Below are positions 34,890 through 48,381 of a stretch of 64,000 nt of DNA, piece after piece. The notes beneath the pieces were generated by a model. The model saw only the letters and a list, made by a program, of their open reading frames with translations. It was not told the origin of the DNA and did no database searches. The position numbers and the translations under genes are program-made. The DNA comes from Sclerotinia nivalis (lineage: Eukaryota; Ascomycota; Leotiomycetes; Helotiales; Sclerotiniaceae), in assembly GCA_029531795.1 (NCBI GenBank), contig JAPEIS010000012.1, positions 930,001-994,000 of the forward strand, read 5' to 3'. The stretch's first letter is position 1, and each line of letters starts with the position of its first letter.

Positions 34890-37800
34890 ATTTTTGGTGG
34901 TGGAGTGATGGTGGAAGGGGAGGTGGAGGGGTTGTGATATCTGGTTTGAGCTTCCATTTATGGCACCAGGATAGTTTTAGCCTTTTAGGGACGGGAAGAG
35001 AATTAATCGTTCGATGAGTGCTTGAAAGGGTGGAGATGTATTGATGTTGGGTTGGATTGCATTACTTTCGATATACAAATATTAGTTTATTTCGTAGAGT
35101 TAGTAGACTCCACCTGATATCTTACAAGTATACCCGGCAATTTATTCTACTTCTTAATTTTTTAACTTCATATTATTGCTTAATTACTTACTTACTCATT
35201 CCCTTCTTTACTTGACTTCTCTTATACTGCTAATAAGTCATTACAACTCTAATAACAAATTTATCTACTCGTACCCTTCCTCGAATATATTACTTAGATA
35301 GCGTTGTATATTTTCTTTCTCCCTTTCTTAAAAAATGAAAAGATAAAAGATTAACTGTAATTCAGTAGGGTTTTGCTGAGATTAATTGCTGGGATTAACT
35401 GGGGGATATTGATAAGTTTTTGAATTTGGGTGGGTTTGGGGTTTAGGGGTTTTGATGAATGGTGTATCGGTTTCTAGAATAGAGGAGGGAATGGGTATGA
35501 GAATGGGAATGACATTATTGGTATATGGTATATGGTATATAGTGTTGTTTGATGATGATTGTCAGGAAGTGTTTAGATATGATAATTTTTGCTGTTGTAG
35601 ATTTCTAATTGTTGATACTATTATATCATTATCTCCATCACTATATTCTCATTACCAACTTTTCTTTGAATCCTTTATTTTATCCATCCAAATTACAATT
35701 TTTCTTTTCTTTTCTTTTCCCCCTATTCTTTTCCTTCCCTTCTTTTGCTTCTCACATATATATACCTTTAAACTTCACAATTCATTTTCACCATCCAAAA
35801 AATGTCTCCCCTATTCTATGCTTTTCTTCTTTTGTAAAGTAATTACATTTTGATATTCATTTTGAGTAGATGGAAAGGAACTTTTATATTTGAGAGAGAT
35901 TTGCGATGGGGATTAATGATGGATAATAAATAATGAATAATGGTGTGTAGGTCCATATGGTATGGGTTTTAAAAAATAGAGATGGTGGATAATGAGAAGC
36001 AGGAGAGAGAGAAGGAATGGGAGGGAAAGGGGAGGAGATGAGAAGTGGATTCTCCAATCAACTGGTATGGGAGGTAGATATTCATTTCAAGCAGCTTTTT
36101 GTTCTGCTTTTCTCATTTTCTTTTCTTCCTTTCTCCATTTCTTAATTTCCCTTCTTTCCTTGTCAACAACTCTATAAAAGATATCAGATATCGGTAAAGC
36201 ACAGTACAAGGAGAATAAAACGGCCAGAACATCAGACGATGGGTGGATACTTGATTTAGATCAAGAATAGGGATCATTGCAGGATAAGGGAATGAATTGG
36301 TGAGGTGTATTTGAGGATGGAGATATAAACAAAGCTAAAAAGATTGGAATTGATATTGGAGAAATGTGTTGTTGTTAAATAGAAAGATATAAGTATTGTT
36401 GTTCAATATCTCTCATTTGTTGAATTTCACTATCAGATTCTATCTTTGGGACTGAGGGATCTATTCACTTATCCCCCTTCGCAACTTATCTTTTGTTAGA
36501 TACCTAGTACCTTTCTTATGAGCAAATAATACCAGCTATAAATATTCAACACTGGAAGCTTTCCTGTCTGGGTATAAATGAGATACTCCTATATTGTCTT
36601 TAAGATTCCAATTACAAGCTTTGTACTTATTTATATTACAATAGTGAAGAGGAATAAAGCTATACTTCACATTTCTTGAGCATCCGAATTTATGGATCTT
36701 GGAGAGTACTATTATGGATGTACCATATATGATACTATATCCTTATTAATCCAGGTATATATAAGATTTATCACATACTGAGAAAGTAGAACTATAGGAC
36801 ATAAGCAGAAGCCCATAGAAGTCGAAACAAGGCGGGAATCTAGATAGGGGAAATACAGTACGATGGGATAAGACAAGTTAGGGCCGGATAGAAGTTTAGA
36901 AGAGAGATCTGAGGAATAAAGATTAGAGAATTATGCTGTTTCTTTTAGTTTAGATGATTGTCATAACCTATTCAAGGATTCCAACAATTTATACTTCAAT
37001 GCCATTGTTGAAAGCAATTTCTCATTATCGATGTCTTGAGAACCCGCTTCTAGCCTACTTAAGGAATTGAATGAGGTCCAGTTTTATACTCAGCTATGTA
37101 TCAAGCAGCTGAGCTTGAACACAATATTCCCATAACCGAGAAGAAGAAAACATCTTTCATATAAAAGTTTTTGAATTCATGCTATGAAGGAATATATACT
37201 CACAAAACTCAAGATGAAATTGACAAGGACTTTCTTTGATACTCGGTTACTTGAAAGCATTCACTAGACCTCTTTCTCATGCAACCACGAACAAGGAAAT
37301 AGATAGAAGCTCCCGAATGAACCTATACATCTTCTCCAACAACTACAACAACTAAAACTCTTACTGAAATCATGGAGCACATATAAACCCCTTAAACTCC
37401 AAAAACGATGTAGTAAAAAATGTTTGTAAGATCTGTGTTATATTATTATAGGAAACGGAAGTAAATAAAATAGAGTAGTGGCTATGGAGATAGGAAGAGA
37501 AATTTGAGTGATATGAAGAAGAAAGAGGTCCAAGAGATGTTTTTCGCTGACTTCTTTAGTAGAGATGGATAGAAATGATAATGAGTGTAATCAAAGATAT
37601 CAAAATAATAGCAACAACATCTTTCAACAAAGACAGAAATCACCCTTCTCCCTTCTTCACTTACCCATTTCCTCCCTTCCATACCAGCGATATCATTCCA
37701 TCACACCATATATAACAAACCAGAAACAGACTGACCCACACACGCAGCATCCTACAATCCTATTATATGCCTATACTCATTACTCTCCCTAGCATATCCT

Positions 37801-40738
37801 ATCAGAGATTGAACTGGAAGATATTTAAATACCTAGAAATCGCAAGAAGAGTTTGATGGGAAGGGGCATTACATCGCTAAAAACACTCCCAATATTCGAG
37901 GATCCCTTGATGAGGAAGGAGCAATATATTAGATAGTGCAAGTTACTTCGGTTACGTGCTTTCTTTCCGCCCAATGGAGATCTAGGTGAAATATGACGAT
38001 TGAACATAAGTGATTGACAAACTTCCACAGGGAAATTATTTGAAAAGAAAAACAAAGATTGTACCTATAAAAGCTGAACGTCTAGTTGAGGGGTTAGATA
38101 TAGGTAGCTATGAGACAACACATATGGTGAGGACTGAAGGTTTTCATGTAGCCCGATGTTTGATATTTTATACTTCCAGTTTCTAAATATTCTGTAAGAC
38201 TCAAGGATAGGTTTTCGGACCTTTTTGTCTAGTTGGCATATCGGATGATATATTCTGCTGTCGATTTCCATATATATCCCATATTCACAAACTCTCTTCA
38301 CCATCACCACATCATAAGCATCATCATCCCCATATATATTTTCACCAACTCAACCATACCTCCAAACCTTTCCCAAAAGAACCTCAAACATACAAAATTA
38401 CTTATTTCAAACTATACCATGAGAACCACTCTCGGCTTTTCCATCGAGATACGTAGTCTCAGAACATCACAGTAGCTTGATTATGAAGTCTTATTGTTTC
38501 TACCAAGTTCTCAATAATATAGAATGAATAGTCTTGTATTTGTACTTCCAGTTTTCAGTGATCCACTACCAGGGTGACATTTACTTCGACTCTGGGACCA
38601 GATGGTGGTTATTGTATAGTGAGTCCTGACATTGCTATGCGCAGAGAGTACTTAAAATATCATAGTCTGCTACACTATATAATGTCTCACTCAACATCCA
38701 TCTCTTCATATGTACAGTCCACAGAATCCTCAAGCTCACAAAAGTCAAATATATCACTATAAAAAGACATCCCGCAGCCTAGGAAAACTGACGCAATATC
38801 GCCACCAGGGATCAGAACCATCAGATATAGCGCCAGCCATAGAGAAAATCTTTCGTATCTCTTGATTTAGAAATCCTTACCAGTAACTATAAGTATAAAC
38901 TATTCCGTGATTCGACATCTTGTAACAGGAAGCCCGACTAGGAGATACCATAAGATAAGTTTTAAAAAAAGACGCAGAAAAGTGCAATAATAGTATATAG
39001 GTTAACGAACAGTGAAAACTACCCAATAACTACGAGTACAATAAGCCAGCCATTATGTGTATTGTTATCAAATCCCTAGTCAATATATCAGAATTAATAT
39101 CAACATCAACAACAAAAATTGAAATATAAATTCCTCGCCTTATCGCATCCCAAAAAACTCCTCAGATATGGATCATTTGTACATAAAGATACCTAGCAGC
39201 AAGATCCCTAAGCAGTCATCCAACAGCCAGTTTCGGAATGCAATCCGTAAAGCAAACAAGGGGGGAGAAATCGTACGCTTCAGCATCTATCTCAGGCTGA
39301 TTTCTCTCTCCGTTGCCTCTCCTGTAACTACAGGTATATTCAATTGATAACAAAAATAACCCCTTGGTAAAATGATAATGATAATGATATCCATCACCAT
39401 ATCAATCACGATCAAAGCAGACGACAACAACCTTCCCTTCACCCCCCAAAACCAGCAATCTCCAACCGCAAACACAACCCCAGAACCTTATTCCACTCCA
39501 CTCCACTCCCGTTCCCCGTCCCCCGTCCCCACCCCCTTTCTCCCCCCCATCTCCTCCTTCTTATTTCCTTAATCCCCTCCCATCCTCTCCTTCACCCCAT
39601 GCTCCCCAACCCCCAATCTCCATCCTCACTCCCCCGCCCCCAACCCCCCCCCCATCCCTCATCCCTTGACCCCTCCCCTCCCCCTCCAAAATTCCACAAA
39701 CTTCAAAACCCTTTCCCGATTAAGTTTTATTTATTTACTTATACATATACCCAGTACTCTTTCTTATTCGAGAATAGATTCGCTACTACATACACAATAG
39801 ATATTCTATTCTATTTCATATTGGTTGAAGATTCAGTTAAAGGATTTGCTTGCGTTTGCTGAGCTGCTTTTTTTGAGGGGGGAGAAGGATGTTGGAGGGT
39901 GTTACTTAACTACAATATTTATACATGAGAAATCATTAAGAAATCTTACTGATATTCACAAAAGTCAAGAAACATTTGATATTTAAACTCTTCGCCCGGC
40001 TATTATGTGAAAAACGTTGATATCATTGGAAATTCTCTATACGCTAGAGTACGTATATATGTATGTACAAGTCTCTCGAGACATTTTATTACCAATGTAT
40101 CTTAATACTATCAAAATACTCTCCTTCCTCTTCCTCAAGCCCTTTCTCTTCCTTCCTTCCTTGCCACCAGCATCTATATCTCGCTCTTTTGCATCTCTCC
40201 ATTCGTCTAAATTTGCATGTGCCCGAATCCATAAAATAAAGTTTCCCATCAAACGCATAAGAAGAACATGCGATTCCTCTCCCCACTGCCCAGAAATGCA
40301 AAACACCAATCGCATTTTCTCATATATCGAGATGAGAAAAAAAGAGAAACCGAGAAATAAAAACTAGAAAGCCACCATGTATTCGGTACCACGAATAGTG
40401 ACATCAAAAATCAAATGTAAGGTTACAGCATTATTTGTATCTTTTGTGCATATACCATGCGACGTCGATTCACGTGTATGACCCGTGCATATATTTGATT
40501 ATAAACCCAATACGCCGTGTATAATGTAATTCGATACCATATCATGTCGTAACATTTCGCATGATCATGTATGTAAGAACGCCGGAGACTCCAAACCATG
40601 AAGGCTTATGATAGGAAGATTGTAAAGTGTCAGATACAAAACGTGAATGTTCTGTAGCGGACGAATAATGTAACAAAAAAGTGTCTTATGTACAAATGAG
40701 GAAACATTGGAAGGTGTTGAATAGCACAGAACATCTCT
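34890..40738. other. Gene-poor region of 5.8 kb, no gene seen
   Basis: No ORF in any frame has recognisable protein features. The longest (35452-35853) is a hydrophobic low-complexity frame over T-rich DNA. The region is moderately AT-rich but lacks the RIP-like decay seen at the right edge. A C-rich stretch with short CCACT and CCCGT repeats lies at 39480-39680. It may hold long regulatory leaders or a non-coding RNA; nothing specific was identified. Confidence 0.5.
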
Positions 40739-42729
40739 TTAATGATCAATAAGAAGGTCCATGTTTTTGGGAATTGATGGTGGAGTGATCGTTTCGTTAC
40801 GATCAAAGGTTGTATTATTCGGACTTCTAGAAGGACTCGGCGTCTCGGGAATGGTGCGCGTGTCAGATAGACGCGAGGATTTAACCCTTATAGGAGGATT
40901 ATTTTCTTGACGAGTAGGTAGTGTCGAAACCTTTCTAGGTGGTTTAGTTTCTGGACGGGTAGTAGGTAGCGGTATTGCTACTACTGGTACAGCAGGCTTC
41001 AGATTTGGAAATAACGCGGAAGTACTTGATCCTAAGAATGGATTTTCTAGTTTGGCTGGTTCGATTATTTCTGGTTTAGAGGGTAATTTCTTCCTTGGAT
41101 TGTCTTTCTTCAGGGTCTTGGTCTCCCCCGCACCCGATGATTTGGTAGTGGCCATAGAAAGCTTCAAATTTTCTCCAGGTAAGATTTGCTTCTTCAGTTT
41201 CGAGCTCGTTTTGGGCTTTGGAGGTGCCCTCGGTTTCTTGACCTTCGGATCGGTAGGCGCCTTCCTTTTTGTGGACTTTGTGGCAGTTGTCTTTTCTACT
41301 GGTCCCTTTGGTTTTGTAATCGCCTTCAACTTCGAGAAAGCGTTTGTAGGTGTCGGTGATTGCAATCGTGGGCTAGCTCCAGGTGTAGGGAATGCACCCG
41401 CCGCTGCAGTACTGCGAGCAGGTGTAACCAGCACCTTATCAATTCCACGTTTCTTTGCAGATCCAACTTCGTTTGCAACCACGGTATATTGGCCAAGGTC
41501 TTTGTCGTCCCATTTTGGCAAGCCTGCATGGCGAGCGACCTCATCGCACTCACCCCGCACAATCAAATCCCAACAATCCTTAAATTCGGGACCACCAGGC
41601 TCACCGTCCAGATTTATCCAGGCAGTAAACCCATTCTTACGATCCCGCGTCGTACTGCACATTTCCTTAACGAGACGACGAATGCCAGGTATCTTAAGAC
41701 TAGTACCAACAACAATAACTGCATCGGCCACTTTCTTCAAGTCCGCTGCACTAACTGCTCCAATTGCTTCCTCGTCTGGATTGTATTCGTTATATAACAC
41801 CATTCTAGGTCGCATCCGGCCAATTCCGTGCCTTCGCGAACCTGCAGCAATTCTGACGGAGTCGATTTCGACACAATTGTCGCAATCTGGCGCTTCAGGA
41901 CCTTCAAAAAGTGCACCATCAAAATCTTCCAAGTGACCACATTTTGAGCAAACCATCTTTGCTAGCCCACCGTGAAGTTGAATCGTCTTGGGCCAAGGCC
42001 CTTTAGGATTCAATGGCACCCTAGTGGCAAGTGGCTCTAGTGATGTATCAATTCCATCCACATTCTGACTGTAAAGTCGCAATAATCTGCCTTCTTCTGC
42101 AAGTGTTGCTAACATATGGTGGAACGGTGTAGGTTTCGCGTTTTTCGTCAAGTGGGATAACTCGCGGACCATGGAATGGAATGAGGTTGTTGAAGAATCG
42201 TCTTTGTACACCGACGCGTCAAAAAGTTCTTTCCCGGATGATTTTAGTTTGTGTTGAGATCGAAGGCTAGAGAATAAGCCAGTGGAGGATCGAAAGTCGG
42301 GTACTATCATGTTGTTAGCAAGGATTGGCGTTTGAGGAGTTAAGCTGACATACTTCCAGCGGAAACTGAAATCCCAGCACCAGCCACGACCACAATCTTC
42401 CGCTTGCCTCGCAGCACCCTTACCAAACGCTTCATTTGCGCATCTTGTTGTGAGATTTGTTCTTCCGATCCTTCACCAAAGTTACGCAAGTCAAGATACT
42501 CGGTTGTTCTGGGTTTTGGCTCTGTCGATTTTGGTTGCGTCATCTTCCGGCGTTTGGCAGGTGGAGGACCGTCGCAATCTGGAGCATCACCGGCTTCAGA
42601 TGGTACTCTAGTATCTGGAACACTACTACATGGTGGAGAAGGATAATCGCCCGTCGGAGAAGGCGATGGTGGTTGTGATATGGTGCCTATGCTGGAAAGA
42701 GGCGAAGAGAGCGGCGATGAGCTGTTCAT
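40739..42729 (-). CDS. Sirtuin, NAD-dependent deacetylase (Hst3/Hst4-like)
   Basis: Two exons (42729-42354 and 42303-40739) with a 50-bp intron (GTATGT...GATAG) give 646 residues. The start is the first ATG (MNSSSPLSS); the open frame upstream of it has no Met. The splice rebuilds the NAD-binding motif GAGISVSAGIPDFRSS at about 122-137. Further sirtuin hallmarks are SQNVDGID, the catalytic His in QLHGGLAKMVC, a zinc site with CSKCGH and CDNC, GRMRPRMVLYNE and VVGTSLKIPGIRRLV, and INLDGEP. Flanks are long and disordered: a Ser/Pro-rich N-terminus with PPAKRRKM, a likely nuclear signal, and a Lys/Pro-rich C-terminal 250 residues. The features fit the nuclear Hst3/Hst4 class that removes acetyl from histone H3 K56 after replication. 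The assignment within sirtuins is by general resemblance. Confidence 0.88.
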
Positions 42730-44005
42730 CGTTCCTGCCAGGGTAATTGAAGGTAGGGAATTAGGTGAAGTATTTGAAAAAGGGGGATGTTCTAATGACT
42801 CCGGGTGATCATTTTCTTTTCTTCGATATATGTAGAGAATATTATCCAATACTCGTTTCTATTCGATTGGGGGTTTGTTGTTGATGTAGATGTTGGTGTC
42901 GGTGGTTCGAGATGGTGGGTTAGAAAGAAAGATATAAGATCATATTTCTGGGAAGTTTGATATGCCACTAGTTGGTTATAATAAATCTATTCTGGATGAT
43001 CTCGCCTAATCTGGAATAATCAGACTGCCTTTGTGATTGTAATAGTCTAATAGAGGATTCATACTTGGACCCCAACCCATCTCTCAAAATTCCTCACAAC
43101 AGATTGAATTTCTCAATAGGAAATCAAAAGGAAGAACAATAGAAGATACAATGTTCATAATTTTATAAAATTCTAATTTTGATTGAATTTTCCTCAGAAT
43201 GGAATCACTTTATTCTATAATGGGGTAGAAAACTAATTGTGCCCATTGTCCCAGGTCTATCATTTGGCTTACTACCCCATCATTTTTAGTACTGTGCTGT
43301 TATGCACATTCTTGGTACCGGCAGTAGCACATGAACTGGACCCTCTAAGAAATGACGGAATTCTCTTTCCTTTTTCTCCTGAAGATCTACCTAGTATTCA
43401 TTTGATAATATATTTTAATATAATGAATCCCCTTGAAAAGAAAATTAGCCTCAATAATTATAACAATATCAATAAAGACTAACTGAAATAATATTAGGGT
43501 TCCGAAGCCCCTCTCTTACGTTTGCAAATTGTTTGTTTATCATGATTTTTCTCATTTTTTGGTTCTATGACGCTTCACTCCATTTCTTCATTCACCCAGC
43601 AACAATCCTCAGATCCACTCGTGAATCAGATTTGGTATAGCCTACCCGCTTAATCCTTACTAGCTCATTATTTTCATGCAATTTGGCGAGGTGGAACTTT
43701 CAATTCATACTTCACATGAATATGGCTGGAACTTTCAACCTCATTTTTATCATCACGCATTAGCCTTATCATCAATTTTTTGGGGATACTGGGTACCTCG
43801 TAACTATTCGTCATATATCCTTAATCTTAATTTGCGGGGAGGTCTTTACATAATAATCAATACTCTATTCTGTCGACTTTCATTGGAAAGATATTCAAGT
43901 TGTTAGCAGCTATGAAAGGTCATTCCTTCCATACATAGCATAATTAGACCTACACAAAGAATCCACTACCACAACTAACCACCATTAACGTATCGCCAAA
44001 AGGTT
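42730..44005. promoter_or_regulatory. Divergent intergenic region, sirtuin / MED16
   Basis: 1.3 kb between head-to-head genes, AT-rich in the middle (43130-43220). The two ORFs of 76-81 codons on + have no supporting features. No gene was seen. Confidence 0.4.
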
Positions 44006-47000
44006 ATGCCACTCATGATGGAGGACGTTGAAAATATGGAAGTTGATATGGATGATCTCTTTGGTGATGGTGCTGGATTATCTTTACCCTCTAGACCACC
44101 ACCATCAAAAGAACTTCACCAGAGGATTGATGAACTGAGAGGAAGTGGATGCTGCCAGTAAGAACCCTATGACTTCGATATTTTGTCCTACTAACATTGC
44201 CATGTGAAGAGGTATTGCATGGTCAAAATGGGGAAGCATTGCCTCTATAACTCCAAATGGAAATGGTCTTGAGTTGAGGAATTTACGGTGTCATCCTACA
44301 GATGGTACATGGGGCTTAAGTAAACCAACCTTAATCCCTCAATTGACGAATAATCTCGATGGTGGTCCATTAAAGCATCTTTCCTGGAGTCCGACTGGCT
44401 CAGAATTAGCCGTCATCGACTCTGCTGGCCGTGTTACCATTTTGCAAATATTCTCCTCCTTAAACAAGCCTGGGATAATACGTCCTTGTAGCCCTGAGCC
44501 TGCAGATGATCTACATGCAGTTGTAGGTTGCTTCTGGTTGAATTTAGGCCCATTTCAAAACCGCCCGGTAAGAACTTTTTTTTGACTGATTTTTTACTTT
44601 CCTAACCTGTTCTCACGCAGGCCGGTAGACTGCAGCACGGTCCAGCAGTTAAGGAAGCATCAGGCTTTCGGTACGATGTTTCTCAAGCTCCCATTCTTGG
44701 ACCTAACCATCCTATTCCCTCCAAATCGGCATTTTTATATGTCACTTCCAATGGATCATTACGACTTCTGTGGCAACAAGGTAACAATAAATGGTTTGAG
44801 TCACATACAGAACTTGAGAGCATCGTTTCATCCGATGACTTGATCACGCACGCAGCAATATGTGCAGAGAGAAGTAAGTGCTGGTGTATGATCATGAGAG
44901 GAATTGACTAATCTTTTCGTCAGCACCTTCGCTTTTGATTGCACTTGCTACCGGGTCCAAGCAATTACGCATAATCCGAGCTGGTATAGACTGGGGTATG
45001 CCTCAAACACAAGAAAAAGTGAACCAAATGACATTATCCTTAAATGCATCGCTTCGAATCAAGCCACTTACTGTAACAAGCTGGATGCATGACGTTCCAG
45101 GAGATACTTTGAATGCGTCACACCTAGAGCCATCAATGGTACAACTTTCTCATCTCAAGTTTTTATCGCCATGTGGAGATAGTAAGAATCATATGACACC
45201 CCCGATAGTTGTGGCCGTTCGTTCCTATCTACCTGGGTCAACCTCCCATTACAATCAAGAGGTCTATTCCACAGTGGATAGGTGGGAGTTTAGGGAAAGA
45301 AACCAACAACCTGTACATTCTGCTTTTGAGCATTTGTCATCGCGTAAGGGTACCGATGGTCCACCATCGGCAAAACCTGTGGTACGTTACATGCTTCATT
45401 TTATATAAATTGTGCTCACATTTGTAGTATACTGCACAGCTTAAGAAGCTTGAAAGTTTCACAGTCAATAAAATCGTCGTTGCCATGCAAACTATATACC
45501 TTGGAAAGATAGTTTGCTTTGCATATAGCGATAGTTCGGTAGATTACCGGGATCGAATCACTATGAATGAGACATTTAATGATGGAGATTTGGATCGGGT
45601 TTCTCATCTCTCCCAGATTGGATTTTCTTACACCGAAGACGAGCCTTGTGAGTGTTAATCGTATCACGTTGAATTATCTTCTAATATGTTTTAGGTTTAC
45701 AAGTTGTGTTATCCCCAAGTACCTGCTCGTCGGCTCAAATTAGGAACGATGGAAAGGTCAAATGGAAACAATTAGACTATCATCTTGGAGAGATTGGATC
45801 AAGTATGGAAGATCGTATGTTAATTGTTTGTTCTTCCGGTGAAAGATGTGCTAACGAGATATAGCACGGTATGCCGCGATGATAGCTGCTCTATCCATAT
45901 CTTGTTCTACGTCGGTTATGATGGCGATAAACTATGATGATATCATTGCAACTGCTCATAATTTTGCAAAAACAAAAGACAGTAAGCTCATTTGTTTAGT
46001 CAAAATACTCTGTTTACTGACTGACACATTCAAGACCTTGCATATGACTGGCTCAATGAGTTAGCTAAGATTTTGAAGATCACCGTTGATTATTCGGAAG
46101 AAGCACATTACGATGTGCTGATACGAAATACTACGATACAGTTGTGCCTTAGCATCCAAAACTCATTAGGTTTTAGAGGAGATTTCAATCCCCGCAAATT
46201 TGCTGGAAAATTCTCATGGCTTGTTCTACAATTAAGGAACATTGTTGTGCTTGTCACTATGGCTGCAAACATGAAAGTTCCCGGTCCAACTCACGACAAG
46301 ACCTCAACACCCCTAGATGATCCAGGTATTTACTATTTCCATCTCATCATTTTATCAAGCTAACAACATCTTTAGAGGTAATCAGTGCCCTCGCTGGTTC
46401 CGTTCGTTGGGTCCTCGATCTCATGGCATGGATGGTCGACACCCTCCTCGATCTTCCCAGCAGCCTACTTGGAGAACTATCCGTAACAAATCCCGCCAAA
46501 CTTTCACTCCCTGACCTCCTCGCCCATCTTCACACCAAAAATAACGTAACCCTCCATCTGCTCCTTTCCTCCCCTACCCGCGGCTTCCTCACCGCCATTT
46601 GTCGCCGTCTCCAACATCTCGACTACGTAGCTCGCAAAGCTATTGCGACGAACACTAATGCTCAAAACCAACCAGGAGGACCAGGACAACAAAGCATTTC
46701 TCCCGCTCTGAGAAGCTCTTATGTACAAATTGCCCAGTTGACAAGTAACTGCATAGTCCGCATCAAGACGTTCGAAGCTCTCCTCTCATCCCTAACTTCA
46801 TCGGTCAAATCCGCATACGCAAATCATAAACCACCACTCTCCGGCAATAATTCCATGGGACCATCACGTAATGGTCTCGAAATCAAAATGCTCTTTGGCG
46901 GAGAAATCCCAACGGCGTTCAAACCAGTCATCATAGACCTCTTCAAAGGAGTGCAAGGTAACAAGAAGCGTGGAGAATCCGACACAGCAGCAGATAATGC

Positions 47001-47517
47001 AGGAATCGGCTATCTATCCAGCGTCCGCCTCGAAATTGAGCCCTCAGACCTCTGGTTTGCAGATTTCACAATGCTAGAAGTAGAAGAGGAAGAAGAATGT
47101 GTAGCCCGGCGGAAAAATGCAGGACTAACTATGGATTGTTTTAGAAAAACATGGTTAACTAACCCTCCACCTTCTTCCTCCAAGTCTTCCTCGACAAATA
47201 AATCTCTTGAAAATGGATCCTCAGCAGCAGCAGTTTCAGGAGACAATCTCCTAGCACCTATACCTGGATTTGCAACCTTTGGGCTTGCACCACCACCAGG
47301 TGCAGCAGTAAACGGGAACGGGAACGGAAATGCAAATGGAAACGGAAATGGAGCAACAACGACGATAAAACGCTGGAGAAGATGTGCAAGGTGTGCAGCG
47401 GTCATGGAAGATGTATTGAGCCAGAGACCCACGTTACAGTGGTTGGCTATGCAGCAGAGGAGATGCTTTTGTAGTGGGTATTGGGATACGCTTCAGCCGG
47501 GGGAGATGGCTGCTTAG
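44006..47517 (+). CDS. MED16: Mediator complex subunit 16 (Med16/Sin4)
   Basis: Nine exons (44006-44157, 44210-44567, 44621-44873, 44924-45381, 45428-45647, 45695-45814, 45865-45981, 46035-46325, 46376-47517) give 1036 residues. The N-terminus MPLMMEDVENMEVDMDDLFG is the acidic start typical of fungal Med16. It is followed by WD40-like propeller segments (GIAWSKWGSIASI, LKHLSWSPTGSELAVIDSAGRVTI, LLIALATGSKQLRIIRAGI). A helical region follows (EVISALAGSVRWVLDLMAWMVD and CRRLQHLDYV). The C-terminus carries conserved cysteines (CARCAAVMED ... CFCSGYWDTLQPG), which may bind zinc. Med16 sits in the Mediator tail and relays activators and repressors to RNA polymerase II. A Gly/Asn repeat (NGNGNGNANGNGNG) near residue 980 is low-complexity and probably variable. 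All junctions are in phase; the first ATG of a short in-frame run was chosen. Confidence 0.9.
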
Positions 47518-48381
47518 ATTTGTGAGTTGGGATTGTGGGGTGGAGGGGGGAAAGGAGTGAAGGAGGGAAGGAGGGAAGGAGGGAAGGAGGGAAGGAGGGA
47601 AGGAGGGAAGGAGGGAAGGAGGGAAGGAGGGAAGGAGGGAAGGAGGGAAGGAGGGAAGGAGGGAAGGAGGGAAGGAGGGAAGGAGGGAAGGAGGGAAGGA
47701 GGGAAGGAGGGAAGGAGGGAAGGAGGGAAGGAGGGAAGGAGGGAAGGAGGGAAGGAGGGAAGGAGGCTAGCGTGCTACTGCGAAGAGATTATGGTATATG
47801 TATATGCATTGGTGGATTGATATATGGAGATATGACTAGGCAAAGATGTGAAAATATATATTGTAAGTAATTTACTACGATGGAAATTTATATATGCACA
47901 CACATACTCGTATTAATCAATCTTCTCTTCTCTTCCCTTCTTCTTTATCGACAATACTACTACAACCATATCACATCAACTCAGACTACCTATATACATT
48001 ACATAAATACCTTTTATAAAAATTCCACCTCACTACATACCACTCCGGAGAATTTGAATCTTCTATCGTATCGTATCGTGATTCCCCCTTCCCTTCAACC
48101 CCCCTTTTCCCCTCCTCAAAAATCAAAATAACCTTGAGGTAGGTAGGTAAAGAAAAATTGAAAGGCAAAATTATTGGCCGGCTTCAATCCGATCACACAA
48201 GATTCACTATGTTAAAATTGCTGGTATTTGTATGTATCAGTAGGTACCCGTACCTATCTGTACCTGTATCGTAATCCCGCATCGCAGGGTATGATTAACT
48301 AACTGTCCTTTCCTATCCATAGGTCCATCTGCCCATCCTTCATACATCTCCCACCTATCCAAACACCATCCCCATCCCAAC
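47518..48381. other. Convergent 3' region with minisatellite, no gene seen
   Basis: The region between the stops of MED16 (+) and the GST module (-). The 8-bp minisatellite begins about 40 bp after the MED16 stop and would lie in its 3' untranslated region. The long ORFs over it are an artefact of the repeat. Confidence 0.65.
47559..47766. repeat. 8-bp purine minisatellite (GGAAGGAG)n
   Basis: About 26 essentially perfect copies of an 8-bp all-purine unit (AGGGAAGG). It has no stop codon in any + frame. The perfect purity implies recent expansion; the length should vary between isolates. Confidence 0.95.

Noticed and set aside
35452..35853. 133-codon hydrophobic ORF
   Set aside because: It overlies T-rich low-complexity DNA, has no signal or domain logic and resembles a chance frame.
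42730..42849. N-terminal extension of the sirtuin frame
   Set aside because: It begins with TTG and contains no ATG; the first Met is at 42729.
47527..47870. Two overlapping ORFs rich in Gly, Arg, Lys and Glu
   Set aside because: They are produced by the 8-bp minisatellite, which lacks stops in every frame.
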